64,000 nt of DNA from Leuconostoc lactis KCTC 3528 = DSM 20202 (GTDB taxonomy: Bacteria; Bacillota; Bacilli; Lactobacillales; Lactobacillaceae): assembly GCF_014651235.1 (NCBI RefSeq), contig NZ_BMWM01000003.1, positions 1-64,000 on the forward strand. Direction: 5' to 3'. The translations under genes and the position numbers were made by a program. The notes beneath the pieces are model-generated. The model did not search any database and was not told the DNA's origin. It saw only the letters and a program-made list of their open reading frames with translations. Within the stretch, counting starts at the first letter, position 1; every line of letters starts with the position of its first letter. This document shows, piece after piece, positions 18,777-28,019 of the stretch.

Positions 18777-20225
18777 TTAACGCTTGGCTAACTCTTCCAA
18801 TAATAGTTTATTCATGACAGTTGGATTTGCTTGCCCCTTAGACATCTTCATCAGTTGCCCAATCAAGAAGCCTGTTGCGCGGTCTTTACCACCCTTAAAG
18901 TCTTCAATTGACTGTGGGTTAGCATCCAACACAGTTGTAATCCATTCCAATAGGACAGCTGGATCACTAATTTGAACCAAACCATGCTTCTTGGCAAATG
19001 CTTCTGGTTCTTCACCAACCATAATCGCTTCAAACACTTGCTTAGCTTGCTTTGTTGAAATGGTCCCATCTTCAATCAAGCGAATCATACCGGCCAAATG
19101 TTCTGGGGTTAATTGCGTTTCTGACAATTCGACTTGATGCTTGTTCATGTAAGCATTCACATCACCAATTAAGTAGTTCGCCGCACGCTTAGCGTCAGCG
19201 CCTGCTGCTACTGTCGCATCATAGAAATTGGCCATTGCCAACGTTTGCGTCAACACTTCAGCATCATAAGGTTCAATACCCAAGTTTGTCACATAATCAT
19301 GTTGCCGTTCAGCCGCAGATTTTGGCAATTCAGCTGCTACTTTGTCAATCCAAGCTTGGTCAATCACCACTGGTGCCAAATCAGGTTCTGGGAAGTAACG
19401 GTAATCGTCGGCCCCTTCCTTGACACGCATCAAGATTGTTGACTTAGTTGGTTCGTTATAACGTCGGGTTTCTTGTTGAATCACACCACCAGCTCGCAAC
19501 ACTTCTGCTTGACGCTTTTCTTCAAAGTACAAAGCGTTACGCACGTAGTTGAATGAATTGATGTTCTTCATTTCGACTTTAGTCCCATAAGTATCAGAAC
19601 CATATGGCCGCAATGAAATGTTGACATCGGCACGCATCTGTCCTTCTTGCATCTTGGCTTCAGAGATACCCGTAAACAAAATTGTTTGGCGGAGTTGTTC
19701 CAAATAGGCATACGCTTCTTCAGGTGATGCAATGTCTGCTTCTGACACAATTTCAATCAAAGGTGTACCTTGACGATTCAAATCGACATAAGAATAACCA
19801 TCCGTACCGTGAGTATTTTTACCAGCATCTTCTTCGACGTGTAGTTCCTTGATACGAACACGCTTAACGCTGCCGTCTTCAAGTTTCACATCCAAGTAAC
19901 CATTCGTGCCCAAAGGTGTCTGTGATTGGGTTGTCTGATAGGCCTTTGGATTATCCGGATAAAAGTAATTCTTACGATCCCAACGAATAAATGGTGAAAT
20001 CGTCGCATGGAGTGCCAAAGCCGCCCGCATCCCAAATTCTAATGCCCCTTTGTTGGCCACTGGCAAAACACCTGGATAACCAAAGTCAATCACGTTGGTG
20101 TTTTCATTGGGTTCATCACCATAGTGCACTGGTGATGGTGACATCAGCTTTGAGTTTGTCTGCATTTCAACGTGGACTTCAAGACCAATCGTTGTTTCAA
20201 AATTTCCTGTTCCCATAATTGTCAT
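18777..20225 (-). CDS. gatB: Asp-tRNA(Asn)/Glu-tRNA(Gln) amidotransferase subunit B
   Basis: tRNA-binding and kinase subunit of GatCAB, which converts Glu-tRNA(Gln) to Gln-tRNA(Gln). The GatB core is recognisable: [42 protein letters not shown]. The C-terminal YqeY-like helical domain extends to [13 protein letters not shown]. Two starts are possible, ATG 20225 and ATG 20213. A GGAGG SD lies 36 nt upstream of 20225, separated by a hairpin whose removal gives 6-nt spacing. The window's own tRNA-Gln at 60622 is one likely substrate. Confidence 0.95.
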   Translation of the reverse strand: MTIMGTGNFETTIGLEVHVEMQTNSKLMSPSPVHYGDEPNENTNVIDFGYPGVLPVANKGALEFGMRAALALHATISPFIRWDRKNYFYPDNPKAYQTTQSQTPLGTNGYLDVKLEDGSVKRVRIKELHVEEDAGKNTHGTDGYSYVDLNRQGTPLIEIVSEADIASPEEAYAYLEQLRQTILFTGISEAKMQEGQMRADVNISLRPYGSDTYGTKVEMKNINSFNYVRNALYFEEKRQAEVLRAGGVIQQETRRYNEPTKSTILMRVKEGADDYRYFPEPDLAPVVIDQAWIDKVAAELPKSAAERQHDYVTNLGIEPYDAEVLTQTLAMANFYDATVAAGADAKRAANYLIGDVNAYMNKHQVELSETQLTPEHLAGMIRLIEDGTISTKQAKQVFEAIMVGEEPEAFAKKHGLVQISDPAVLLEWITTVLDANPQSIEDFKGGKDRATGFLIGQLMKMSKGQANPTVMNKLLLEELAKR

Positions 20226-20266
20226 CCGTTCATCTGCTCTGCTAATCAGGTGAACGTTATTCCTCC
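20226..20266 (-). promoter_or_regulatory. gatB SD displaced by a hairpin
   Basis: GGAGG (20262-20266). The stem is CGTTCA/TGAACG (20227-20232 with 20251-20256), continued by CTG/CAG after one mismatch on the minus strand. Excluding 20227-20256 leaves 6 nt between GGAGG and ATG, ideal spacing. Confidence 0.65.
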
Positions 20267-20269
20267 CGC

Positions 20270-21742
20270 TTAGCTTAGTATGTCCTTTGCAATTGCTGGC
20301 TTTTGTTCAAACAAACGACTCGCTTGTTCAAAGGCATAACCAGTCTGGTAAACTGTTGCTTCATCAAATGGTCGGCCAATAATTTGCAAGCCAACCGGTA
20401 GGCCATCAACAAAACCAGCATTGACAGACATCCCAGGTAGCCCAGCCAAGTTCACTGGAATAGTCAAGACGTCCGCCAAATACATCGCTGTTGGATCATC
20501 CACTTCTTCGCCCAAACCATAAGCGACTGTTGGTGCCGTTGGCCCAACAATCACATCGTAATCGGCAAAGACCTTGTTAAAGTCTTCAATTAACAATGTC
20601 CGAATTTTCGCTGCCTTCTTAAAGAACGCATCATACGCACCAGCTGACAGTGAGAATGTTCCAAGCATGATTCGACGCTTGACTTCATCCCCGAAGCCTT
20701 CTGAACGTGTCTTAATGTAAAGTTCTTCCAAGTTTTTCACGTCATCGGCACGGAAGCCATAACGCACACCATCATAACGTTGCAAGTTTGATGAGGCTTC
20801 AGAAGACATGATGATATAGTAAGCCGCAACACCATACTTTGTATGTGGCAAGCTGACTTCATCCACTGTTGCACCGAGTGCCTCAAGTTGGGTAATCGCT
20901 GCTTTAACGGTGCTAGCAACCTTTGGATCAATCCCGTCACCAAAGTATTCCTTTGGTACGGCAATTTTCAGGCCCTTGACATCACCCGTTAATTGCGCTG
21001 TGAAATCCGGTACTTCACGTTCTGATGACGTTGAGTCCTTCGCATCAAAACCAGAGATGGCATTTAAGACCAATGCATTATCTTTCACAGTACGGGTAAA
21101 TGGTCCGATTTGGTCAAGTGATGACGCCATGGCAAACAAGCCCCAACGTGACACACGACCATAAGTTGGCTTTAAGCCAACAATCCCGTTAAACGCCGCT
21201 GGTTGACGGATTGATCCACCAGTATCTGATCCCAAAGCAAATGGTACCAAACCAGCCGCAACCGCTGCTGCTGAACCACCAGATGAACCACCTGGCACTT
21301 TCGTTTGGTCCCATGCATTAGTTGTTGTCTTATAGTATGACGTTTCTGTTGAGCCACCCATGGCAAATTCGTCCATGTTGGTCTTACCAACTGAGACCGC
21401 CCCAACAGTCTTTAACTTATCCACAACGGTTGCATTATAGACTGGCTTGAAACCTTCTAAGATATGTGACGCACCGGTCGTTTGAATGCCTTCCGTTGCC
21501 AAGTTATCCTTCAATGCAAATGGGATACCAGCTAATGTTTGCGTGAAATCTTGTTTGTCATCCTCTACTTGCGCTTGAGCTAACGCTGCTTCCGGATTTG
21601 TCATGATAAAGGCTTCAAGTTTGTCATCAACTTTGGCGATATTATCCAAAGCCCCTTGCACCAATTCGACCGCTGTCACGTCTTGCTTAACCAATTTGTC
21701 ATGTAACGTAGTTAAGTCATTATCAAAAAAGTTAAAAGTCAT
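20270..21742 (-). CDS. gatA: Asp-tRNA(Asn)/Glu-tRNA(Gln) amidotransferase subunit A
   Basis: Amidase-signature subunit that releases ammonia from glutamine for GatB. The Ser-cisSer-Lys triad is visible: Lys in [10 protein letters not shown], cis-Ser in [14 protein letters not shown], and nucleophile Ser in [14 protein letters not shown]. At 490 aa it is standard, with an AAGGAG SD. It sits 2 nt after gatC's stop, in gatC-gatA-gatB order. Confidence 0.97.
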   Translation of the reverse strand: MTFNFFDNDLTTLHDKLVKQDVTAVELVQGALDNIAKVDDKLEAFIMTNPEAALAQAQVEDDKQDFTQTLAGIPFALKDNLATEGIQTTGASHILEGFKPVYNATVVDKLKTVGAVSVGKTNMDEFAMGGSTETSYYKTTTNAWDQTKVPGGSSGGSAAAVAAGLVPFALGSDTGGSIRQPAAFNGIVGLKPTYGRVSRWGLFAMASSLDQIGPFTRTVKDNALVLNAISGFDAKDSTSSEREVPDFTAQLTGDVKGLKIAVPKEYFGDGIDPKVASTVKAAITQLEALGATVDEVSLPHTKYGVAAYYIIMSSEASSNLQRYDGVRYGFRADDVKNLEELYIKTRSEGFGDEVKRRIMLGTFSLSAGAYDAFFKKAAKIRTLLIEDFNKVFADYDVIVGPTAPTVAYGLGEEVDDPTAMYLADVLTIPVNLAGLPGMSVNAGFVDGLPVGLQIIGRPFDEATVYQTGYAFEQASRLFEQKPAIAKDILS

Positions 21743-21744
21743 GA

Positions 21745-22053
21745 TTATTCTCCTTCGCCATCCAAAATTGCGGGCACCTTAATCAAACCGGCTGCAGATT
21801 CTGGTGCATTATCTAACAAGGCTTGCTTTTGATGCCAATTATCAGCCACATCTTGACGCAAATGATTGACATTTTCTGTCACTGAATAAGTTGGTTCAAC
21901 ATCTGTTGTATCCACTTCTCCGAGTGTGTCAAAAATATTTAAGATATCTCCCAATTGTGTTGTAAATTGTTCTAATTCAGCATCATCAAATGCTAATTTA
22001 GCCAAATTAGCCACGTGAGCAACTTCTTCTTTTGAAATCGTTGTTTCAGACAT
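21745..22053 (-). CDS. gatC: Asp-tRNA(Asn)/Glu-tRNA(Gln) amidotransferase subunit C
   Basis: Small clamp subunit holding GatA and GatB together. It has the typical start [25 protein letters not shown] and a C-terminal LRQDVADNW ... [20 protein letters not shown]. At 102 aa it is usual. A clear AAAGGAG SD marks it as first gene of the gatCAB-dagK-rlmD-like operon. Confidence 0.95.
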   Translation of the reverse strand: MSETTISKEEVAHVANLAKLAFDDAELEQFTTQLGDILNIFDTLGEVDTTDVEPTYSVTENVNHLRQDVADNWHQKQALLDNAPESAAGLIKVPAILDGEGE

Positions 22054-22154
22054 TTACTTACTCCTTTAAACATGCGTCATGCTTTGCATACGCTGCACAA
22101 TCAACACTTCATATATACTTATTTATTCTACCATAACTCACGCTTTCCCTACGC

Positions 22155-22182
22155 TTGCATTTTAATAATATAGGCGTATAAT
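22155..22182 (+). promoter_or_regulatory. rpsO promoter
   Basis: TTGCAT (22155-22160), 16-nt spacer, TATAAT (22177-22182). It gives a ~93-nt leader, long enough for S15 autoregulation, which I cannot confirm. Confidence 0.6.
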
Positions 22183-22281
22183 TAAATTTGTTGTATAAAC
22201 AACATGACCAATCACTTTGTTTAACGTCTCACCGTCGTTTTACACAGTTATTGGCGACATTTTAGAAAGGTGGATATGATT

Positions 22282-22551
22282 ATGGCCCTTACACAAGAAC
22301 GTAAGAACGAAATCATCAAAGAATATGCTCGTCACGAAGGCGATACAGGTTCAGCTGAAGTACAAATCGCAGTTTTGACTGCTGATATTAACGAGTTGAA
22401 TGCACACATGGCAGCTCACAAGCATGATTTCCACTCACAACGTGGTTTGATGAAGAAGATCGGTCGCCGTCGTAACTTACTGCGTTACCTCCGCAACACT
22501 GATATTCAACGTTATCGTGAATTGATCCAACGCTTAGGTTTGCGTCGTTAA
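22282..22551 (+). CDS. rpsO: 30S ribosomal protein S15
   Basis: Binds 16S rRNA helix 22 early in 30S assembly. The 89-aa sequence is the full family: [57 protein letters not shown] at 22282 (MALTQ) is chosen, with AAAGGTGG upstream; a GTG at 22270 overlaps that SD. rpsT follows after 51 nt. Confidence 0.98.
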   Translation: MALTQERKNEIIKEYARHEGDTGSAEVQIAVLTADINELNAHMAAHKHDFHSQRGLMKKIGRRRNLLRYLRNTDIQRYRELIQRLGLRR

Positions 22552-22602
22552 TCTTTTTAGATTACATGAAAACCTCGTATCAAATTTAAGGAGAAAAGAC
22601 AT

Positions 22603-22854
22603 ATGCCTGTTATTGAATCAGCAATTCAACGTGTTCGTCTTACGAAAAAGCAACACGATCGTAACGAACCACAAATCAGTGCTTACCGTACAGCTGTTAA
22701 GCGTTTTGAAAAAGCTGCTGCTGCCGGTCAAGACAATTTGGCAGAATTATACAAGACTGCTTCTTCTGCAATTGACCACGCCTACTCAAAGGGTTTGATC
22801 AAGAAGAACAAGGCTTCACGTGAAAAGTCACGTTTGGCAAAGTACGTCAAGTAA
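22603..22854 (+). CDS. rpsT: 30S ribosomal protein S20
   Basis: 16S rRNA-binding protein of the 30S body. The 83-aa lysine/alanine-rich sequence has the typical IQRVRLTKKQHDRN and the C-terminal AIDHAYSKGLIKKNKASREKSRL. A strong AAGGAGA SD and the good terminator at 22861-22895 suggest an rpsO-rpsT unit. Confidence 0.97.
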   Translation: MPVIESAIQRVRLTKKQHDRNEPQISAYRTAVKRFEKAAAAGQDNLAELYKTASSAIDHAYSKGLIKKNKASREKSRLAKYVK

Positions 22855-22860
22855 TCAATA

Positions 22861-22895
22861 AAAAAACACCTTGGAAAATTTCCAAGGTGTTTTTT
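22861..22895. terminator. convergent terminator rpsT/holA
   Basis: Near-perfect 17-bp palindrome centred on 22878 with A-run and T-run flanks. It can act on both strands and overlaps the last base of the holA stop. Confidence 0.9.
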
Positions 22896-23893
22896 TATGC
22901 TGTTTTTAAGATAAATCGTTCAAATAACATTTCCGGATCTTGTGTGGTTGATTTTAATTTAATTTCAATCGCCACCATGCCCAGATAACCAGCGCGTAAT
23001 GCCGGCAACGCATATTTTTTGAGCATGCCTTTAGCCAGTTTGACACGATAAGGATGCACACCTAGAGCCTTACCAATATCTTGATCTGTCCCCGTCATCC
23101 CCGCAATCTGTAATAACAATCTAAATTGTCCTGTCAAGACAGCATTAATCCGCAGCGCTGGCTCACCATTCTGCAATAAGGCACGATAAATTGTCAACGC
23201 CTGTTTAACACGTTGTGTCATCACAGCATCAACTAAATCAAACACCGTCGCTGTTAATGTTTTGGGCACCAGTGCTGAGACAGCTTCTAACGAAATGTGC
23301 TTATGTTGGGTGGCATAAGCGACCAACTTAGGTAGCTCATTTTGCATTGCTGAATACTGGGCGTTCGTCCGCACTAAGAGTTCCTGCATCGCGTCCGCAT
23401 CAATTTTATAAGCACGTTGTTGTAATTGTTGTGTGATCGCTTGCCGGGCTCGCTGTTCATTCAAAGCAGGCACATCAACCGTTTCTGCGGCTTGTAAAAT
23501 GGCTTTGGTCACTTTTTTGCGTCTATCTATTTTTAAATCATTGATCAAAAAGACCACAATATTTTCAGTCACCGGCTGTGCTAATAGCTGTAGTAAACTT
23601 TTTTGGTCGTGATCTGAAATTTTCCCTTTGGCCGTTAAAAATTCCGGATTTCGAACAATAATCACCCGTCGATTGCCAAAAAACGGCATCGACATTGCAT
23701 CATTAAGCAGCTCATCTACACCCTGAACAGCCAAATCAAATTGACTATAATTCATCTCGACATCTTCTGGCTGAATGAGCGCTTTAAACGCACTATGGGC
23801 ACGTTGACTTAATGCCGGTTCGTCACCGATGACAACATAAAAATTGGCTAAGGCATCATTTTGTATTTGTTGTTGTAATTGTTGCAGATTCAT
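22895..23893 (-). CDS. holA: DNA polymerase III delta subunit
   Basis: Clamp-loader subunit that opens the beta clamp. It has the family's N-terminal region ANFYVVIGDEPALSQRA, PFFGNRRVIIVRNPEFL, and the C-terminal DLVDAVMTQRVKQALTIYRALL. The start is ATG 23893 (MNLQQLQQQ), inside the 3' end of comEC (38-bp overlap). The further upstream in-frame codons belong to the comEC overlap. At 332 aa it is normal. The SD is weak, so coupling to comEC is likely. Confidence 0.93.
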   Translation of the reverse strand: MNLQQLQQQIQNDALANFYVVIGDEPALSQRAHSAFKALIQPEDVEMNYSQFDLAVQGVDELLNDAMSMPFFGNRRVIIVRNPEFLTAKGKISDHDQKSLLQLLAQPVTENIVVFLINDLKIDRRKKVTKAILQAAETVDVPALNEQRARQAITQQLQQRAYKIDADAMQELLVRTNAQYSAMQNELPKLVAYATQHKHISLEAVSALVPKTLTATVFDLVDAVMTQRVKQALTIYRALLQNGEPALRINAVLTGQFRLLLQIAGMTGTDQDIGKALGVHPYRVKLAKGMLKKYALPALRAGYLGMVAIEIKLKSTTQDPEMLFERFILKTA

Positions 23894-26165
23894 TTGGAAA
23901 TTTAACCTCGAAACGCCCTTTTTCTCCGACATAACTGTATCTAATCATACCATTTGTTTGCGTGTTATAAATCGTTAGCCCGTTTTCTTGAATGGTTTTT
24001 AATGTTTCTAAATGCGGGTGATGATAACGATTTTCTCGACCAGCAGAAATCAAGGCAATTTTCGGTTGCCAATGACTAATAGCCACTGGATTAGTCGCTG
24101 TTTTTGAGCCATGATGGCCTAACTTTAGCATATCAACCCGCATATCGGGGTACCGTGCGACAAGTTCGGCCTCGCCAGCTTGACCAAGATCACCAGCCGT
24201 CAAAATATTTTGACCACCAATCCGACTCCATATCGCAATACTATCGTCATTTTCAGCATGACCACTGTGAAATGGATGTAAAATTTGACCTGGAAAATGG
24301 GGTAATGCTGTGCCAGCGGTAACTTCAACAACTTTAGCACGCCCTAGAAATGGTTGAATCTCTTGTTGAAAAGCGGTTTGTTGTGCCATACCAGCTGGTA
24401 CGACCACGTATTTGACCACCACTTTTTCTAAGATCACTTTGGCGTAACCAATATGATCTAAATCATGATGGGTCAAGACCAAATAATCCACACGCCCAAT
24501 ACTTAAACTATGAAGATAGTTGACAATGACTGTTTCACCAGCTGATCGTTGCCCCGACACTTGTTGCCCCGAGACTTGTTGCCACGGTTGTTGTTGCCTA
24601 AATTGTGGCACACCGCCCGTATCAATTAATGTCACCACCTGATTACCAGGTATCCGAAGTAACGCGGCATCCCCTTGCCCAATATCAAATGTTGTAAATT
24701 CACCACGTAGCGGATACTTCATACTCATGATGCCCATCACCAGTAAAATAGCCCACGCCCAGCGCACGACATAGGCTATTTTTTTATGGGTCACAAAACT
24801 CACAACAGCCAATATCAAGAGACAGATAATCAGCCACCACGGTAGTTTCCCAATAATGAGTTGTCCAGGTAACTGGGCTAAACCGTCTAACGTCCGTGCA
24901 AAAAACGCAATCACGCTGTTCATACACCTCACGACTTCAACTAAAGGTTGCGCTAACCAACCAATTAAGACACACGGCACAATCACAAGACTAAAAAGCG
25001 GAATAGCGGCCCAATTAGCCAATGTTTGCAGAAGATGCCAGGTATATTGCTGTGGCGTGATTAACACAAAACTGACCATACTGAGCCATAAATTCGTTTG
25101 CCAAAAAGTTAACTGTCGGGTAAATAAGAGACAAAAGGTCACCGCAAAAGAAAGTTGCCCGCCTAAAGTCAATAAAATTGCCGGTTGGTAAAGGAGACTC
25201 CCAAGTAAACTCATCGACCAGACAACCGGTTGTGCTAAGGCGCGGTACCCAAATGAGCGACTCAGACTAAAAAATCCCGCAATCACAGCACGCACCAATA
25301 TGCCTGGTGCGCCCGCAAAAACAAAGTACGCCAATAACACACCGGCTCCAAATACCGCTGTTAACTCTTGTGGACACCATAAACGACGCAACACGATCAC
25401 TAATAGGGCCAAAAGATACGTCACTTGAAAGCCAGATACACTAAAGAGATGAATCAACCCCAATGTTTGTACACCTGGATTGCGCTCATAAAGCGCTCGC
25501 GATGCTGTGCCCATAATCAACGCCTGGGCATATTCACCTAATGGCTGGGGTAAGCGTTGCGCCGAAACAATCCCTTGCGCGTGCCAGCCGTGCAGTTGAT
25601 CTGCCAACTTTTGCCAGATTGATTGGGCTGTGGACTGGGTTACAGTACACTGCGATAATGTGATTTGATGCGTAATGTGCTGCGTAGCATAAAAGTCTTG
25701 CGCATCAAATTGATTAAAATTGGTTGCGGGCAGCAAACGTTTCATCGAGCCTTGACCAGTCAGATGAACCGGTTGTCGAATAGTTAGCCAGCGTTGTTTT
25801 GCTTGCTCAGATTTGACCTGATAGAAAAAAATAACGGTTTCGCCACTGTCATCAAGTTGACATTGCCCACGTACCGTTGCCCCATTAACCGTTATGTCAT
25901 CTGGTAAAATCCGACCAGAAACGTGTGTCATGGCTGACGTCTCTTTGTTGGCTTGCTGTCTTAACATCTGCGCATCCCACATGAAATAACACAAAAAAGG
26001 TAACCCAATACCGATAAATAACCCAAGGCGGTACACACTGATATGCCGCCAGAATACGATCATAGCGAACAACCACAACGTCATCGTCATGGCACTCAAG
26101 CGATAAATACAGCCACTTATCGCTGCAATATTGAGACTAACAATCAGAAAATCGCGGTTTTTCAT
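23856..26165 (-). CDS. comEC: ComEC/Rec2 DNA-uptake channel protein
   Basis: Polytopic membrane protein for entry of single-stranded DNA in transformation. At 769 aa it is full length. N-terminal membrane spans are followed by an OB-like extracellular segment. The competence domain has GTASRALYERNPGVQTLGLIHLFSVSGFQVTYL. The C-terminal metallo-beta-lactamase domain has VLTHHDLDHIGYAK and LKLGHHGSKTATNP. The intact frame suggests a functional gene, although competence is not usually shown in this group. It is 0-1 nt from comEA. Confidence 0.95.
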   Translation of the reverse strand: MKNRDFLIVSLNIAAISGCIYRLSAMTMTLWLFAMIVFWRHISVYRLGLFIGIGLPFLCYFMWDAQMLRQQANKETSAMTHVSGRILPDDITVNGATVRGQCQLDDSGETVIFFYQVKSEQAKQRWLTIRQPVHLTGQGSMKRLLPATNFNQFDAQDFYATQHITHQITLSQCTVTQSTAQSIWQKLADQLHGWHAQGIVSAQRLPQPLGEYAQALIMGTASRALYERNPGVQTLGLIHLFSVSGFQVTYLLALLVIVLRRLWCPQELTAVFGAGVLLAYFVFAGAPGILVRAVIAGFFSLSRSFGYRALAQPVVWSMSLLGSLLYQPAILLTLGGQLSFAVTFCLLFTRQLTFWQTNLWLSMVSFVLITPQQYTWHLLQTLANWAAIPLFSLVIVPCVLIGWLAQPLVEVVRCMNSVIAFFARTLDGLAQLPGQLIIGKLPWWLIICLLILAVVSFVTHKKIAYVVRWAWAILLVMGIMSMKYPLRGEFTTFDIGQGDAALLRIPGNQVVTLIDTGGVPQFRQQQPWQQVSGQQVSGQRSAGETVIVNYLHSLSIGRVDYLVLTHHDLDHIGYAKVILEKVVVKYVVVPAGMAQQTAFQQEIQPFLGRAKVVEVTAGTALPHFPGQILHPFHSGHAENDDSIAIWSRIGGQNILTAGDLGQAGEAELVARYPDMRVDMLKLGHHGSKTATNPVAISHWQPKIALISAGRENRYHHPHLETLKTIQENGLTIYNTQTNGMIRYSYVGEKGRFEVKFPNESATITTTNTK

Positions 26166-26809
26166 CAGACTGTTAAGCTGTCCTTTAACGTTTCAAACCG
26201 TTTTTCCCCAATTCCAGAAACAGCCTTTAAGTCTGAAATTTGTTTAAAACCACCATTTGCTTCACGATAAGCAATAATTTGTTCGGCTTTCTTTTCACCG
26301 ATGCCTTCTAGCGTTTGGAGCTCAGCCACCGTGGCCGTATTTAAATTAACCTTATCTTTTTGGGCTTGCGTTGATGCTGTAGCCGGCTCACTTAAATGTT
26401 CCCCTTTTGTTGGAATATAAACCATTTGACCATCGGTTAATTTTTGTGCCAGATTGATCGTTAATATTTCTGCTTGATCAGTCAAACCACCAGCTTTAGC
26501 TACTGCCGCTTGTAGTCGTGGTTGTTGACTGACATCATAAACACCTGGCTGTTTTACCGCACCTTTAATATCAATTAATACTTTGGTTTCAGTATGTTCA
26601 GCACGGTTACCTTGTTTTTGGTCAACTTGTTTCTGATCAGCCGCATGGTTTGATACATGACTTGGCATTGCCTTACTTGCTGAGTCATGGCCAATTGGCA
26701 ACCGACTGGCAAAAAACAACAGTAGGCTACCCACAATGATCAAGATAAGCAGTAACCAGCGTTTTCCACGACTTAAAATAACCTTCACTTGTTCAAATTG
26801 TTCTAACAT
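26165..26809 (-). CDS. comEA: ComEA DNA receptor
   Basis: Membrane-anchored receptor that binds double-stranded DNA and passes it to ComEC. It has one N-terminal membrane helix (residues ~18-35), an SLBB-like domain (KVLIDIKGAVKQPGVYDV), and a C-terminal double helix-hairpin-helix (VNLNTATVAELQTLEGIGEKKAEQII, LKAVSGIGEKRFETLK). 214 aa. SD AGGGGG. It lies downstream of a structured RNA with terminator, either an independent RNA or an attenuating leader. Confidence 0.94.
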   Translation of the reverse strand: MLEQFEQVKVILSRGKRWLLLILIIVGSLLLFFASRLPIGHDSASKAMPSHVSNHAADQKQVDQKQGNRAEHTETKVLIDIKGAVKQPGVYDVSQQPRLQAAVAKAGGLTDQAEILTINLAQKLTDGQMVYIPTKGEHLSEPATASTQAQKDKVNLNTATVAELQTLEGIGEKKAEQIIAYREANGGFKQISDLKAVSGIGEKRFETLKDSLTV

Positions 26810-26853
26810 ACCACGCCCCCTGATACATCATACGATGTATCATTTGAGAGCAC

Positions 26854-27091
26854 TAAAAAACACCTAACCGAAGTTAGGTGTTAGTTTGGCATGTAAGATT
26901 CGCTCTTACGGGCGACTATTGGTGGTGACACCAATAGCAAAGTCGCGTCACCTCAGTGCAAGCACTGTTAGTCATGGTGAGAAAATGGGGTTCCACAACC
27001 ACCATTAACACCTGCATCTATCCCAGATTTGTGATTTAACACAGCAGGCCGCCTTCGGCGCTAATTTTTCAAGCGCTTCGACTCATCGCAT
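26854..27091 (-). ncRNA. structured RNA of unknown family upstream of comEA
   Basis: A strong minus-strand promoter (TTGACA 27121-27126, 17 nt, TATGAT 27098-27103) and a T-run terminator (26859-26882) delimit ~235 nt. Between are several stems: GTAAGA/TCTTAC (26893-26909); a 13-bp stem with a 5-nt bulge (26912-26946); CAGTGC/GCACTG (26954-26967); and TGTTA-ATGGTG-type paired with CACCAT-TAACA (26966-27010). No long ORF is present. It does not match RNase P, tmRNA, SRP or the classic riboswitch motifs I know. 6S RNA is possible. It may alternatively be a comEA attenuator. Confidence 0.6.
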
Positions 27092-27169
27092 ATAATTATC
27101 ATACCAGAGTATCAACATAATGTCAACACTTTTTTCAAAAAAATTTGAAAATTTTCAACACAAATAACC

Positions 27170-27178
27170 TGTTATAAT
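27170..27178 (+). promoter_or_regulatory. extended -10 for a leaderless small gene
   Basis: TG-T-TATAAT ends 6 nt before ATG 27185. No SD is present. Confidence 0.6.
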
Positions 27179-27184
27179 ACCCTT

Positions 27185-27445
27185 ATGATTAAATTGACGA
27201 AACTTGAAAAGCACATCATTATGACACAAGCAAACCCAACACATCACAGCTTGTCAGATATTTTAGTCCCCGACTTTGCTGGCTACACCAAACACGCACT
27301 AGCCCAATATGTGATTGCCACCTACGATTTAGGGCATTTTGATGGTGTCAAAAATACGAGTGCGCCACATATGCTAGATTTCACTTGCCGATCAGAAAAC
27401 CAGCAATTAATACGGATTACCGGTCGCATTACTTACCAGGCTTAA
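27185..27445 (+). CDS. small protein of unknown function
   Basis: I do not recognise this 86-aa protein. It has no membrane span or signal peptide. The central segment HHSLSDILVPDFAGYTKHALAQYVIATYDLGHF-like is followed by a beta-rich end. The consensus extended -10 placed exactly 6 nt before the ATG supports a real leaderless gene starting at 27185. A later Met at residue 13 lacks an SD. Its stop overlaps that of the convergent 27442-27921 gene by 4 bp. Confidence 0.55.
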   Translation: MIKLTKLEKHIIMTQANPTHHSLSDILVPDFAGYTKHALAQYVIATYDLGHFDGVKNTSAPHMLDFTCRSENQQLIRITGRITYQA

Positions 27446-27921
27446 TCCTCAGTAATTTCTGCATCGGCCATAGTTTGCTGTTCAACAATCACTTGCAGTT
27501 GTGCCGTAAACCATTGGGCAATTTTACTTTTCACACTATCTGGATCATCTTGATAAGCTGTCACCGAACTCGCCAAAGCAATTTTTAACTGTGACTGGCT
27601 CACCAGCGGATTTTCCACAATCATATAAAGATTCACATCGTTATCTGGTTTCTCTGGCCAGATTAATTTTTTGAGCTGATTCGTATAACGTTGCGGCAAG
27701 TTAATGACATTCGTTTCTAACGTTAAGGTTGTGCCACCCGCTGCAATACCACCATTGATTGTGAGGGCTAAATGGATAAAGTTCGGATCAGCAATATGCG
27801 TATCGAGCGCCTCAAATAGCGCATCTAACGCAATATCGTCCTGATCTGGCTGTGCCACGACCAAAGTGAAAGCTTGTGATGCGGTAATATTTTCTAATGC
27901 CCGTTCACCGGTGATTTCCAT
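27442..27921 (-). CDS. acidic protein of unknown function
   Basis: I do not recognise this 159-aa product. It is acidic, with no signal peptide or membrane span, and looks alpha/beta. A GGGAGC SD supports the start. It lies after the glmU terminator and converges with the small gene at 27185. An ordinary codon pattern and SD favour a real gene. Confidence 0.65.
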   Translation of the reverse strand: MEITGERALENITASQAFTLVVAQPDQDDIALDALFEALDTHIADPNFIHLALTINGGIAAGGTTLTLETNVINLPQRYTNQLKKLIWPEKPDNDVNLYMIVENPLVSQSQLKIALASSVTAYQDDPDSVKSKIAQWFTAQLQVIVEQQTMADAEITED

Positions 27922-27961
27922 ATTTTTGCTCCCAGAATTTTAATACTCATATCTTAACATA

Positions 27962-28006
27962 AAAAACGTCCTGGCTTGTGTCACCACAATTCTCCAGGAC
28001 GTTTTT
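27962..28006 (-). terminator. glmU terminator
   Basis: 13-bp outer stem (27962-27974 with 27994-28006), inner TTGTG/CACAA stem, and a T-run on the minus strand. Confidence 0.85.
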
Positions 28007-28019
28007 GTGTGATCACTGC

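Noticed and set aside
26854-27091. tmRNA, RNase P RNA or SRP RNA
   Set aside because: None of the hallmark sequences (tag reading frame and tRNA-like ends, GAGGAAAGTCC, or the GGAAGCAGCC-type SRP loop) is present.
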